Positions 1 to 6,689 of a stretch of 24,974 bases of DNA are shown piece after piece (positions within the stretch are counted from its first letter, which is position 1; the number at the start of each line of letters is the position of its first letter). The DNA is taken from positions 1 to 24,974 of the forward strand of contig CAJTUQ010000036.1 in the NCBI GenBank assembly GCA_910579335.1, in the 5' to 3' direction. Both the position numbers and the translations under genes were made by a program. The notes under the pieces were generated by a model. It did no database searches. It saw only the letters and a list, made by a program, of their open reading frames with translations, and had not been told where the DNA came from. This DNA comes from an uncultured Dorea sp. (GTDB taxonomy: Bacteria; Bacillota; Clostridia; Lachnospirales; Lachnospiraceae).

Positions 1-33
1 TCCCTAACTTGCAAAAGAAGGGAGGTGGTGTGT

Positions 34-129
34 ATGACGACATATGAAGTATTTAGCCTGTTATTTTTGGGCGGCTCATTCCTCATCACGCTGCTTGCCT
101 ACATAGATAGGAACAACAAGCGAAAATAA
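34..129 (+). CDS. Putative holin-like toxin of a type I toxin-antitoxin system
   Basis: A 31-residue peptide starting MTTYEVFSLL, with one hydrophobic membrane-spanning stretch at about residues 6-24 and a short basic tail ending in DRNNKRK. A strong GGAGGTGG site lies 5-12 bases before the ATG. Length, the N-terminal T-[YF]-E motif, the single helix and the charged C-terminus match the Firmicutes putative holin-like toxins (the Hol-Tox/TxpA-like group), which insert in the membrane and are repressed by an overlapping antisense RNA. The downstream DNA supports this: a perfect hairpin and a well-formed promoter on the opposite strand. Toxicity is inferred from the family. It could be a decayed remnant, since the adjacent DNA looks like mobile-element debris. 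Confidence 0.75.
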   Translation: MTTYEVFSLLFLGGSFLITLLAYIDRNNKRK

Positions 130-214
130 ATAAGCCTACCTTGTACTTGGTCGTCGAGTAGGCTTATGAGCTGATACGGAGGTCAACCACTTTGTGGGCG
201 GCTGCTTCCTTTTA
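125..214 (-). ncRNA. Candidate antisense RNA (antitoxin) overlapping the toxin mRNA 3' end
   Basis: A minus-strand promoter at 222-250 would start transcription near 214, and the hairpin at 130-167 followed by a T-rich tail would end it near 125. This gives an RNA of about 90 nt complementary to the 3' untranslated region of the toxin mRNA. The segment holding CAACCACTTTGTGG resembles, from memory, sequences downstream of other holin-like toxin genes. The RNA itself is inferred from promoter and terminator geometry; its ends are estimates. Confidence 0.5.
130..167. terminator. Perfect 10-bp hairpin between toxin and antisense RNA
   Basis: ATAAGCCTAC (130-139) pairs perfectly with GTAGGCTTAT (158-167) around an 18-base loop, directly after the toxin stop codon. 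Read on the minus strand it is followed by a T-rich tail (ATTTATTTT), so it would end the convergent antisense RNA. On the plus strand it forms the toxin mRNA 3' end region. Shared 3' structures of this kind are typical of convergent type I toxin-antitoxin pairs. Confidence 0.6.
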
Positions 215-221
215 TGTTTAT

Positions 222-250
222 AATATAACATGACAGACAGCAAAATTCAA
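222..250 (-). promoter_or_regulatory. Sigma-A-type promoter for the antisense RNA
   Basis: On the minus strand, TTGAAT (250-245) and TATATT (227-222) are separated by exactly 17 bases. The -35 box lies inside the first unit of the tandem repeat at 247-342. Confidence 0.6.
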
Positions 251-342
251 GTTAGTTATGAAAGATAATTCGAGTTATGAAAGATAATTCAAGTTAGTTA
301 TGAAAGATAATGCAAGTTAATCTCAGATAAATCAAGTTGATA
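247..342. repeat. Imperfect AT-rich short tandem repeats
   Basis: Units beginning TCAAGTTAGTTATGAAAGAT occur at 247-269 (23 nt) and 289-311 (23 nt). A 19-nt version at 270-288 lacks four bases, and decayed units start at 312 and 332. With the ORF remnant and toxin locus this fills the gene-poor stretch 130-482. The repeats have no spacers, so this is not a CRISPR array. Function unknown. Confidence 0.7.
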
Positions 343-434
343 ACCCTCGCATAGCACTCAAACGGCTCGAAAACGCCGTAAAATCAAGGATTCCTGTCTC
401 CATTGAGGAAGCGGCGAAGGAAGGTAAATTTTAA
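321..434 (+). pseudogene. Remnant of an unidentified ORF (C-terminal tail only)
   Basis: This reading frame is open for 37 codons without a start codon or ribosome site, then ends at TAA. Its translation holds a protein-like tail, IALKRLENAV followed by IPVSIEEAAKEGKF. It is preceded in frame by a stop at 318-320. The amphipathic, charged composition looks like the end of a real gene rather than random AT-rich DNA. I do not recognise the family. Its place beside a toxin locus and tandem repeats suggests debris from a lost mobile element. Confidence 0.3.
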
Positions 435-466
435 AAAATAACGCAGAATCTTCCGAAGCATTCTGC
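433..466 (-). terminator. Terminator downstream of the radical SAM gene
   Basis: On the minus strand GCAGAAT (466-460) pairs with ATTCTGC (449-443), followed by GTTATTTTTT. It lies 17 bases beyond the stop codon of the SPL-type radical SAM gene and would end the minus-strand operon. Confidence 0.65.
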
Positions 467-482
467 TGGTATGCGAAAATCT

Positions 483-1397
483 TCAGTCGGAATAAGATAC
501 CGGACATGAAACGTTAACAGATGGCAGATCCCAAAGACTTAACTGTTTAAAGGCTTCCTTTTCGGTGAAGGTGTGCAGATACTGGAATATCTGTTCGTTA
601 TCGTGTGCAATTTTGTTTTTGCTGCATTTTTTGTAAAATAATTCCATCAAACGGTCGTTATCCGGACTTTCGAGTATAGATTGATTCCCGTAGGTTTGCA
701 GGTACGTTTCCGTTAACTGCGGAAACAGGCGGCAAAGCTGTTTATAAAAATACTCCCTGTTTCCTTCCCGGAGAGTAAGGCCCATGCCGAAACAGATAAC
801 GCCATATACGTCCGCCTCGATGCACATATCTAAAATACCGGAGATATTAGCTTCCGTATCGTTGATAAACGGCAGAATCGGCGTCAGCCATACAACGGTA
901 GGTATCTTCTTGTCCCGCAGTTGTCTCAGCACTTCAAAGCGCTCTTTTGTAGTACTCACATTCGGTTCAATCTTTCTGCACAGCTCCTCGTCATAAGTGG
1001 TTAATGTCATTTGTACGACGCATTTTGTCTTTTCGTTAATTTTCTGTAAAAGATCCAGATCCCGCAAAATCCGGTTTGACTTTGTGATAACTGTAAATCC
1101 GAACCCGTATTCATAGATGAGATGCAGAGCCTTTCTGACATTCCCAAGCTCCATTTCCAAAGGGATATATGGATCCGACATTGAGCCTGTGCCGATCATA
1201 CATTTCCTGCGTTTGTGCTTAAGGGCATGCTCCAACAGCTCGATCGCATTTTCTTTAACTTCAATATCTTCAAAAGCGTGTTCCATATGATAGCAGTGAC
1301 TTCTCGAATCGCAGTAAATGCACCCATGAGAGCAGCCGCGGTATAGGTTCATTCCGTTTTTTGATGATAATATTCCTTTTGCTTTCACGAAGTGCAT
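483..1397 (-). CDS. SPL-family (SplB-like) radical SAM protein
   Basis: 304 residues. The radical SAM cluster-binding motif is visible as RGCSHGCIYC, with Cys22, Cys26 and Cys29 in CxxxCxxC spacing; these would bind a [4Fe-4S] cluster that cleaves S-adenosylmethionine. The following GTGSMSDPY and ITKSNRILRD segments are typical of the SplB-like group (COG1533) related to spore photoproduct lyase. It is shorter than many spore photoproduct lyases, and I see no proof of DNA-repair activity, so the substrate is unknown. An AAGGAG site precedes the ATG, and the gene starts 12 bases after the zinc-ribbon gene, so the two are probably co-transcribed. A terminator follows at 433-466. A DNA-repair enzyme (uracil-DNA glycosylase) at the head of the same run hints at, but does not prove, a repair theme. 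Confidence 0.85.
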   Translation of the reverse strand: MHFVKAKGILSSKNGMNLYRGCSHGCIYCDSRSHCYHMEHAFEDIEVKENAIELLEHALKHKRRKCMIGTGSMSDPYIPLEMELGNVRKALHLIYEYGFGFTVITKSNRILRDLDLLQKINEKTKCVVQMTLTTYDEELCRKIEPNVSTTKERFEVLRQLRDKKIPTVVWLTPILPFINDTEANISGILDMCIEADVYGVICFGMGLTLREGNREYFYKQLCRLFPQLTETYLQTYGNQSILESPDNDRLMELFYKKCSKNKIAHDNEQIFQYLHTFTEKEAFKQLSLWDLPSVNVSCPVSYSD

Positions 1398-1409
1398 TTC
1401 TCTTACTCC

Positions 1410-1694
1410 TTACCTGCCGGTATTATTTTTCCAGCGCTTTAATGTCGGAAACCATAAAAGCATGCCGTTTCTCGCCTCTTCTTCCGTCATGTGCGGATTG
1501 GCGGCGACCATGTGTGGTACACAGATTTCAATCATTTCCTCCATCGTGCCTTTAAAAGTGAACGTACCCTTTTCATAGCAATACTTGCAATAGTCTTCAT
1601 TTTTGCCGCCGTCGGCATTCGTCCCGTTAAGTTCGGCAGTATCCCCCATCGGCATACCGCAGCACTGGCAGAATTTCTGATTCATCTTGTTCAT
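1410..1694 (-). CDS. Small putative zinc-ribbon protein
   Basis: 94 residues from the chosen ATG, which encodes MNKMNQKF and sits 7 bases after a GGAGGT site; an upstream in-frame ATG at 1718 has no ribosome site. Two cysteine clusters, CQCCGMPM near residues 9-16 and YCKYCYEKG near residues 35-43, should bind one zinc ion. The CxCCGMPM start and the C-terminal helical part (MTEEEARNGMLLWFPTLKRW) match a family of small Firmicutes proteins with a putative zinc ribbon (PF12674-like). Molecular function is unknown. It lies between a WYL regulator gene and a radical SAM gene on the same strand. Confidence 0.8.
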   Translation of the reverse strand: MNKMNQKFCQCCGMPMGDTAELNGTNADGGKNEDYCKYCYEKGTFTFKGTMEEMIEICVPHMVAANPHMTEEEARNGMLLWFPTLKRWKNNTGR

Positions 1695-1741
1695 TTTACA
1701 TACCTCCGTCTTTTTCATGTGCTTAAAGTGTATTTATGGTT

Positions 1742-1759
1742 TATAGCTGTCCTGCTATA
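1742..1759. promoter_or_regulatory. Inverted repeat upstream of the zinc-ribbon gene, possible operator
   Basis: TATAGC and GCTATA form a perfect 6-bp dyad with a 6-bp centre, 48 bases before the zinc-ribbon start and downstream of the regulator gene. A TTGACA hexamer on the minus strand (1798-1793) lies upstream, overlapping the end of the regulator gene, but a convincing -10 box at standard spacing was not found. An operator for the neighbouring YafY-type regulator is possible and untested. Confidence 0.3.
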
Positions 1760-1794
1760 GTATGAATTTAGCACATATATCCTGACGCCCTTTG

Positions 1795-2691
1795 TCAAGG
1801 TTTGTTTTTTTCGTATATCAATTTTGCCTGCTGTGCGACGGCCTTTTTTAAATAGGCAGGTGAAAGGATATCCACCTGTGTTCCGAATGACAGCAGAAAT
1901 CCTGTCAGCCATGCGTCAACCGGCATTTTTGCCGAAACAATCAAATCGCCGTCGTCTTGCTGCTGTATATGAGCTCTATCAAATTCATCATAGACGCGGT
2001 ATGCCGTTTCTCTCGGAAAACGAAGTGTAACTTGTTGATATGCATCTTTAGGGACAGCCGTTGTTTTTGGAAAATTAAGAGGCTGAAAACTTTCGCTCAA
2101 AATCTTTAAGTCTAAAATCCGGTTTAATTTAAAAATCCGCCAGTCCTGTTTTTCTGTGCAGAACGCTTTTAAATACCATGCATTTGCTTTGTAGGAAAGT
2201 TTGTACGGCAGCACGGTTCTTACGGTGATGTCTCCGCGGGAACTTGCATAGCTGATTTTAACATTTCTGTGGCGGATTACAGCCGCTTTCAGCAATTCGA
2301 ATTTTTCATTGTCAAACCCTGTGTCGCCCCATCTGGAAAAATCCACTTCAAGCCAGTTTTCCGAATGAAGATGGAACATTGCGGAAAGTTTCTGCAAAGT
2401 CGGGCTGCCGTCAATGTTTTGCGCAGTATTTATGCTCTGCAATGCGGTGAGTATCTCCCGTTTTTCCTCCTCTGACAATACGGCGTTATCCAAGACAAAG
2501 CCGTTCATTAAACGGATGCCGCCGTTTCTGCCCGTTTCCGCATAAATAGGAACACCGGCTCCGCTCAGGGCGTCGATGTCTCTATAAATCGTCCTTACGG
2601 ATACTTCGAAGGCATTCGCTAATTCCGGGGCGGTAGCCCCGCCTTTATCAAGCAGATAGTAGACGATTTTAAATAACCTGCTTTCATGCAT
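1795..2691 (-). CDS. YafY-type HTH/WYL-domain transcriptional regulator
   Basis: 298 residues. The N-terminal 60 residues form a winged helix-turn-helix (TAPELANAFEVSVRTIYRDI, then the wing YAETGRNGGIRL). The middle carries a WYL domain with the literal motif AWYLKAFC and the RIFKLNRI strand, followed by a C-terminal WCX-like extension. Proteins of this layout are DNA-binding regulators whose WYL domain senses a ligand, sometimes nucleic acid. The GGAGGG ribosome site of this gene overlaps the stop codon of the upstream uracil-DNA glycosylase gene, 12 bases away, so the two are co-transcribed. It may control the downstream zinc-ribbon and radical SAM genes, which begin about 100 bases later after a dyad; that link is inference. 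Confidence 0.88.
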   Translation of the reverse strand: MHESRLFKIVYYLLDKGGATAPELANAFEVSVRTIYRDIDALSGAGVPIYAETGRNGGIRLMNGFVLDNAVLSEEEKREILTALQSINTAQNIDGSPTLQKLSAMFHLHSENWLEVDFSRWGDTGFDNEKFELLKAAVIRHRNVKISYASSRGDITVRTVLPYKLSYKANAWYLKAFCTEKQDWRIFKLNRILDLKILSESFQPLNFPKTTAVPKDAYQQVTLRFPRETAYRVYDEFDRAHIQQQDDGDLIVSAKMPVDAWLTGFLLSFGTQVDILSPAYLKKAVAQQAKLIYEKNKP

Positions 2692-2703
2692 CGAATATCC
2701 CTC

Positions 2704-3252
2704 CTAAAGTTTTTCCCGCACCGCATGAAAATCTTTCTGCGCTTCTGAAAATTTTGTATTGTCCCGCAGGATGGCGGACGGATGGTAAACGGAGGTCAGC
2801 CATACATTTTTACGGAAGATGAATGTCCCGTGTTCCCGCGAGATGCGGTAATCAGGCCGGATAATCCGCTGTGCGGCAATACGGCCCAGACAGACGATGA
2901 CTTTTGGGCGCAGAAGCAGGGTTTCGTATTTCAGATAGGGCATGCAGGCTTCCTGCTCCTGGGGGAGAGGGTCTCTGTTGCCCGGAGGATGGCATTTCAC
3001 AATATTGGTAAGATATATATCCTCACGTTTCATGCCAATGCCGGATAAAAGCCTGTCAAAAACTTCTCCGGACCTGCCGGTGAATGGAAGCCCGGTTTCA
3101 TCTTCCGTCCTGCCCGGCGCCTCTGCGATAAAGAGGAGCGCAGAGCGCAGGCTGCCGCGCCCCATCACCGCCCGGTTTCTTGACTGGCACAGGGGGCAGC
3201 GCCTGCAATGGTCTGTAAAGTTTTTAAGCTCATCATACGTATAAAGCTCCAT
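2704..3252 (-). CDS. Family 4 (iron-sulfur) uracil-DNA glycosylase
   Basis: 182 residues, a typical length for this family. The enzyme removes uracil from DNA to start base-excision repair. Four cysteines in family spacing (Cys16-x2-Cys19, Cys87-x15-Cys103) should hold a [4Fe-4S] cluster. Active-site motif I is IAEAPGRTEDETGLPF (residues 42-57) and motif II is VYHPSA near the C-terminus; TNIVKCHPPGNRDP is also characteristic. An AGGAG site precedes the ATG. The gene leads a minus-strand run with the YafY-type regulator, whose ribosome site overlaps this stop codon. An extended -10 promoter lies about 35 bases upstream. Confidence 0.93.
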   Translation of the reverse strand: MELYTYDELKNFTDHCRRCPLCQSRNRAVMGRGSLRSALLFIAEAPGRTEDETGLPFTGRSGEVFDRLLSGIGMKREDIYLTNIVKCHPPGNRDPLPQEQEACMPYLKYETLLLRPKVIVCLGRIAAQRIIRPDYRISREHGTFIFRKNVWLTSVYHPSAILRDNTKFSEAQKDFHAVREKL

Positions 3253-3285
3253 ATGTAAAGTACTCCTGTCTTCTGTATTTGTATC

Positions 3286-3294
3286 AGTATATCA
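3286..3294 (-). promoter_or_regulatory. Extended -10 promoter element for the uracil-DNA glycosylase operon
   Basis: On the minus strand TGATATACT is a perfect extended -10 element (TGnTATACT). The -35 region (ATCCGT at 17-bp spacing) is poor, as is usual for extended -10 promoters. The predicted start falls about 25-30 bases before the ATG. Confidence 0.5.
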
Positions 3295-3355
3295 CAAAGC
3301 GTAAGTTGACGGATAGGGCTTCTTGAGATAAAATCGAAGGTAGCGATAAAAGGGG

Positions 3356-3384
3356 TTGACAAAAACCTTCTTTATTGTTATTAT
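3356..3384 (+). promoter_or_regulatory. Sigma-A promoter of ilvN-ilvC
   Basis: A perfect TTGACA (3356-3361) and TATTAT (3379-3384) are separated by 17 bases. The predicted start near 3391 gives a leader of about 48 bases. This leader holds a hairpin (3387-3410, AAAAACAGA/TCTGTTTTT) right at the start of the transcript and no T-box or long attenuator. Confidence 0.75.
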
Positions 3385-3438
3385 AAAAAAACAGAACGCA
3401 CTCTGTTTTTGAAATCTGATTGAAGGAAGAGGTGCATT

Positions 3439-3936
3439 ATGCAGAGAGTTTTTTCACTATTGGTTGATAACAATCCCGGCGTTTTAAGCCGTATATCCGG
3501 CTTGTTCAGCCGGCGCGGATACAATGTGGACAGTATCACGTCCGGAGTTACCGCCGATCCGAGGTTTACGCGAATCACTATTGTGGCGAGCGGCGACGAG
3601 CTGATTCTGTCACAGATTGAAAAGCAGGTACGCAAGCTTGAGGACGTAAGAGAGATTAAAGTGTTAAATCCGGAGTTTTCCGTTCTTCGCGAGTTTGTGA
3701 TGGTTAAAATAAGAGCCAATGCCGAAAAAAGGGCGGAGGTCATATCCGTGGCGGATATTTTCAGGGCGAAAATCGTGGATGTGGAAAAGGAATCCCTGAT
3801 GATAGAGTTAACCGGAAACCAAACGAAGGTCGATGCATTTTTGAAGCTTTTGGACGGCTACGAGATATTGGAGCTTGCGAGGACCGGACTTACCGGACTG
3901 TCCCGCGGAAGCAAGGATGTCACATACTTTGATTAG
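3439..3936 (+). CDS. ilvN: Acetolactate synthase small (regulatory) subunit
   Basis: 165 residues, normal for bacterial IlvN/IlvH. The N-terminal ACT domain (residues 1-75) begins MQRVFSLLVDNNPGVLSRI, with the SRRGYNVDSIT segment that forms the valine-binding site in relatives; the C-terminal half (LREFVMVKI through ARTGLTGLSRG) is the usual second domain. It activates the catalytic subunit IlvB and confers valine feedback inhibition in branched-chain amino-acid synthesis. An AGAGGTG site precedes the ATG. No ilvB lies upstream, so the catalytic partner must be encoded elsewhere. ilvC follows after about 130 bases. Confidence 0.95.
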   Translation: MQRVFSLLVDNNPGVLSRISGLFSRRGYNVDSITSGVTADPRFTRITIVASGDELILSQIEKQVRKLEDVREIKVLNPEFSVLREFVMVKIRANAEKRAEVISVADIFRAKIVDVEKESLMIELTGNQTKVDAFLKLLDGYEILELARTGLTGLSRGSKDVTYFD

Positions 3937-3957
3937 CACAGGGTACGGCGAAAGGCA

Positions 3958-3992
3958 TTAAGCGGGGGAATTACATAACGGCCCCGGCTTAA
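3958..3992 (+). promoter_or_regulatory. Hairpin in the ilvN-ilvC spacer
   Basis: TTAAGCGGGGG (3958-3968) pairs with CCCCGGCTTAA (3982-3992) except for a bulge. No T-run follows, so it is not an ordinary terminator. It may stabilise or process the ilvC message; function is not shown. Confidence 0.35.
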
Positions 3993-4064
3993 CGATAGAT
4001 GTCCGTCGGCTTTACTGACGGCGGAATGAAAATCAATTTATTTAAAATCAGGAGGAATGTTAAG

Positions 4065-5084
4065 ATGGCAGCAAGATTATTTCATCAGGAAGATTGTAAT
4101 TTATCCTTATTAGAAGGGAAGACAATCGCAATTATCGGTTATGGAAGCCAGGGACATGCACATGCCCTGAATTTGAAGGAGTCAGGATGCAACGTAATCA
4201 TCGGTCTCTATGAAGGCAGCAAGTCATGGGCGAAGGCAGAGGCACAGGGACTTACTGTATATACGGCGGCAGAGGCAGCTAAAAAGGCTGACATTATTAT
4301 GATTCTTATCAATGATGAAAAGCAGGCGGCTATGTATAAGAAAGATATTGAGCCAAATCTTGAGGAAGGCAACATGCTGATGTTTGCCCACGGCTTTGCA
4401 ATTCATTTCGGACAAATCGTACCGCCGGCAAACGTGGATGTTACGATGATTGCGCCGAAGGCTCCGGGACATACGGTAAGAAGCGAGTATCAGGCAGGAA
4501 AAGGTACTCCTTGTCTGGTAGCCGTAGAGCAGGATTATACAGGAAAGGCGCTTGATAAGGCACTTGCGTATGCGCTCGGCATCGGCGGGGCGAGAGCAGG
4601 CGTTCTTGAGACGACTTTCAGAACAGAGACAGAGACGGACCTCTTTGGAGAGCAGGCAGTTCTGTGCGGCGGCGTATGCGCATTGATGCAGGCGGGATTT
4701 GAGACGCTGACAGAGGCAGGGTACGACGCAAGAAATGCATACTTTGAGTGCGTGCATGAGATGAAGCTGATCGTGGATCTGATCTATGAGTCAGGCTTTG
4801 CGGGAATGAGATACTCCATATCCAACACGGCGGAGTACGGGGACTATATTACCGGGCCGAAGATTATCACAGAAGATACAAAGAAAGCAATGAAGAAGAT
4901 TCTTTCCGATATTCAGGACGGCTCCTTTGCGAAAGAGTTTTTGTTAGACATGTCGCCGGCAGGCGGACAGGCGCATTTCAGGGCGATGAGAAAACTTGCG
5001 GCAGAGCATCCGGCGGAGAAGGTCGGCAAAGACGTGAGAAGTCTTTACAGCTGGAGCGATTCCGATAAGCTGATTAACAACTAA
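4065..5084 (+). CDS. ilvC: Ketol-acid reductoisomerase
   Basis: 339 residues, the class I length. It converts 2-acetolactate to 2,3-dihydroxyisovalerate (and the isoleucine analogue) using Mg2+ and NAD(P)H. The Rossmann motif GYGSQGHAHALNLKESG is near residue 26, followed by the cofactor-specificity loop GLYEGSKSWAKAE. Catalytic-domain signatures are APKAPGHTVRSEY, the metal-binding TDLFGEQAVLCGG and ESGFAGMRYSISNTAEYGDY. The ATG chosen (MAARLF) has AGGAGG 9 bases upstream; an in-frame ATG at 3999 has no ribosome site and lies in the spacer. It follows ilvN, probably on one transcript, and a terminator follows at 5108-5163. Confidence 0.96.
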   Translation: MAARLFHQEDCNLSLLEGKTIAIIGYGSQGHAHALNLKESGCNVIIGLYEGSKSWAKAEAQGLTVYTAAEAAKKADIIMILINDEKQAAMYKKDIEPNLEEGNMLMFAHGFAIHFGQIVPPANVDVTMIAPKAPGHTVRSEYQAGKGTPCLVAVEQDYTGKALDKALAYALGIGGARAGVLETTFRTETETDLFGEQAVLCGGVCALMQAGFETLTEAGYDARNAYFECVHEMKLIVDLIYESGFAGMRYSISNTAEYGDYITGPKIITEDTKKAMKKILSDIQDGSFAKEFLLDMSPAGGQAHFRAMRKLAAEHPAEKVGKDVRSLYSWSDSDKLINN

Positions 5085-5107
5085 CCGGCGGATATAAAAT
5101 TCATAGG

Positions 5108-5163
5108 ATACCTCTTAAGCGGACGGTGGAAGTAACCGAAACCTGCTTGGGAGGTATTTTTTT
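5108..5163 (+). terminator. Terminator after ilvC
   Basis: ATACCTC and AAGC (5108-5120) pair with GCTT and GAGGTAT (5145-5157), followed by a run of seven T (5157-5163). It ends the ilvN-ilvC transcript. Confidence 0.65.
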
Positions 5164-5202
5164 GCACTGTCTGCTTCCTGCGTCTATTTATGGGCAATAA
5201 AA

Positions 5203-5231
5203 AAAACGGCCACTGACGGTATGGCCGTTTT
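5203..5231 (-). terminator. Terminator of rpsT (possibly bidirectional)
   Basis: AAAACGGCCA (5203-5212) and TGGCCGTTTT (5222-5231) pair perfectly over 10 bp with a 9-base loop. The minus strand continues into an eight-T run, giving a classic intrinsic terminator about 20 bases after the rpsT stop codon. Confidence 0.85.
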
Positions 5232-5250
5232 GTCATTTTCTTTTTATTGA

Positions 5251-5514
5251 TTAAGCAATCCCGTTGACAGCTTTTGACAGACGGGAAATCTTTCTGGAGC
5301 ATGTGTTTTTATGATAAACACCCTTGCTGCCAGCTCTGTTGATCTCAGCGACAGCAACCTTCAAAGCAGCTTTTGCAGCCTCGGCATTTTTGTCAGCGAT
5401 AGCGGCTTCTACTTTTTTGATGCAAGTTTTTACTCTGGATTTGATTGCTTTATTTCTTGCAGCCTTTGTTTCGTTTACTAAGATTCTTTTCTTTGCAGAT
5501 TTAATATTAGCCAA
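5251..5514 (-). CDS. rpsT: 30S ribosomal protein S20
   Basis: 87 residues starting at TTG, giving the family-standard start MANIKSAKKR. GGAGG stands 8 bases before this TTG. A GTG three codons upstream (5523) overlaps the ribosome site itself and would add a non-family tail, so I reject it. S20 binds 16S rRNA early in 30S assembly. The sequence is lysine- and alanine-rich, with the typical GVYHKNTCSRKISRLSKAV C-terminus. In E. coli rpsT also starts with UUG, which is part of its autoregulation, so the rare start may be functional here. It is monocistronic, divergent from gpr, with its own promoter (5607-5635), a structured leader and a terminator (5203-5231). Confidence 0.96.
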   Translation of the reverse strand: MANIKSAKKRILVNETKAARNKAIKSRVKTCIKKVEAAIADKNAEAAKAALKVAVAEINRAGSKGVYHKNTCSRKISRLSKAVNGIA

Positions 5515-5561
5515 TTTGTCCACCTCCGATAAAATATTTCGACTTTGTTATCGATAATCCG

Positions 5562-5594
5562 TTCGTTAGAGCCGGACACGGACGTTCTAACGAA
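5562..5594 (-). promoter_or_regulatory. Hairpin in the rpsT leader
   Basis: TTCGTTAGA (5562-5570) and TCTAACGAA (5586-5594) form a perfect 9-bp stem in the predicted 5' leader of the rpsT mRNA, starting a few bases after the transcription start. A ribosomal-protein leader that binds S20 is possible. I see no match to a named leader family. Confidence 0.45.
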
Positions 5595-5606
5595 ACATAC
5601 GAACTT

Positions 5607-5635
5607 ATTTTATTCCAAGCTCTTTGTTCTGTCAA
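5607..5635 (-). promoter_or_regulatory. Sigma-A promoter of rpsT
   Basis: On the minus strand a perfect TTGACA (5635-5630) and TAAAAT (5612-5607) are separated by 17 bases. The predicted start near 5600 gives a leader of about 85 nt. Confidence 0.8.
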
Positions 5636-5714
5636 TACATATTTCACGAAATATTGTAAAAACTAATCACTATTCGCAGCAGCGGATATGCAGATGAAAC
5701 GAGAGGGCTTTTTG

Positions 5715-6689
5715 ATGATTGAGAAGTATAGTGTGAGAACGGACCTTGCATTGGAGCAGAAAGAAAGGTTTGAATCGGACAATGTGGAGGTGCAGGGAGT
5801 TGTGCTGGAAGAGGACTATGATGAGGAGCGGGAGATTCGGATTACTACAGTAAAGATCGAGACGGAAAACGGCGCCAAGACAATGGGAAAACCAGTGGGC
5901 ACGTACATTACGATAGAAGCTCCCAATATGACGGTCCCCGATGACGGTTACCATGAGGAGATTTCCAAGGAGCTTCTAAAACATATGAAGCAGTTCGTAA
6001 CTTTCGGAAAAGAAGATTACTCGGTTCTTGTGGTTGGCCTGGGAAACCGGAAGGTAACGCCGGACGCCCTTGGGCCTTATGTGGCGGACAATCTCAATAT
6101 TACCCGTCATATCGTGAAGGAATACGGGAAATATGCAATGGGGGAGGAGCACGCCCGCTTAATCAGCGCGATCGTTCCGGGTGTTATGGGACAGACAGGC
6201 ATGGAGACGGTGGAAATTATACGGGGCATTGTGCGGGAGACAAAGCCGGAACTTATCATTGCGGTTGATGCGTTGGCCGCCAGAAGTTCGAGAAGGCTCA
6301 ACAGCACCATACAAATTGCGGATACGGGTATTAATCCGGGGTCGGGAGTGGGAAACCACCGCAATGCCATCACAAAGGAGACGGTAGGGGTTCCGGTTAT
6401 CGCAATAGGAGTGCCTACGGTAGTGGATGCGGCGACGATTGTCAATGATACGATGGAAAATCTCATAAAAGCGTTGGAAAATTCTGAAACGCTGCGGGGA
6501 GTTGGCGTCGTGATGCAGGGGTATAACGCCGCGGAAAAATACGAACTTATCAGAGAGCTTATCTCTCCCCATTTGAACGGGCTTTTTGTAACGCCGAAGG
6601 ATATTGACGAGACGGTGAAGCGTATCAGCTACACGATTTCCGAATCGCTCAACATGCTTTTTTCAGGAGGACATGCACATAATCAATAG
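5715..6689 (+). CDS. gpr: GPR endopeptidase (spore germination protease)
   Basis: 324 residues from the ATG encoding MIEKYSVRTDLALE; a GAGAGGG stretch lies 8 bases upstream, whereas an in-frame ATG at 5688 has no clear ribosome site. GPR degrades small acid-soluble spore proteins at germination. It is made as a zymogen in the developing spore; the SVRTDLALE segment is the conserved propeptide and cleavage region. Conserved parts are VVGLGNRKVTPDALGPYV and IIAVDALAARSSRRLNSTIQ, which hold the acidic residues implicated in catalysis in Bacillus GPR, then TGINPGSGVGNHR. spoIIP follows directly, a common gpr-spoIIP pairing. Forespore-type sigma-G expression is expected from family knowledge; I did not find a convincing sigma-G promoter. 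Confidence 0.95.
   Translation: MIEKYSVRTDLALEQKERFESDNVEVQGVVLEEDYDEEREIRITTVKIETENGAKTMGKPVGTYITIEAPNMTVPDDGYHEEISKELLKHMKQFVTFGKEDYSVLVVGLGNRKVTPDALGPYVADNLNITRHIVKEYGKYAMGEEHARLISAIVPGVMGQTGMETVEIIRGIVRETKPELIIAVDALAARSSRRLNSTIQIADTGINPGSGVGNHRNAITKETVGVPVIAIGVPTVVDAATIVNDTMENLIKALENSETLRGVGVVMQGYNAAEKYELIRELISPHLNGLFVTPKDIDETVKRISYTISESLNMLFSGGHAHNQ

Noticed and set aside
247..342. CRISPR array
   Set aside because: The units are 19-23 nt, imperfect and directly adjacent with no spacers, and no cas genes are present.
3391..3438. T-box or amino-acid riboswitch before ilvN
   Set aside because: The predicted leader is only about 48 nt and contains no T-box sequence, specifier structure or terminator/antiterminator pair.
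5515..5523. GTG start for rpsT at 5523
   Set aside because: This GTG overlaps the GGAGG ribosome site. The TTG at 5514 gives correct spacing and the conserved family N-terminus.
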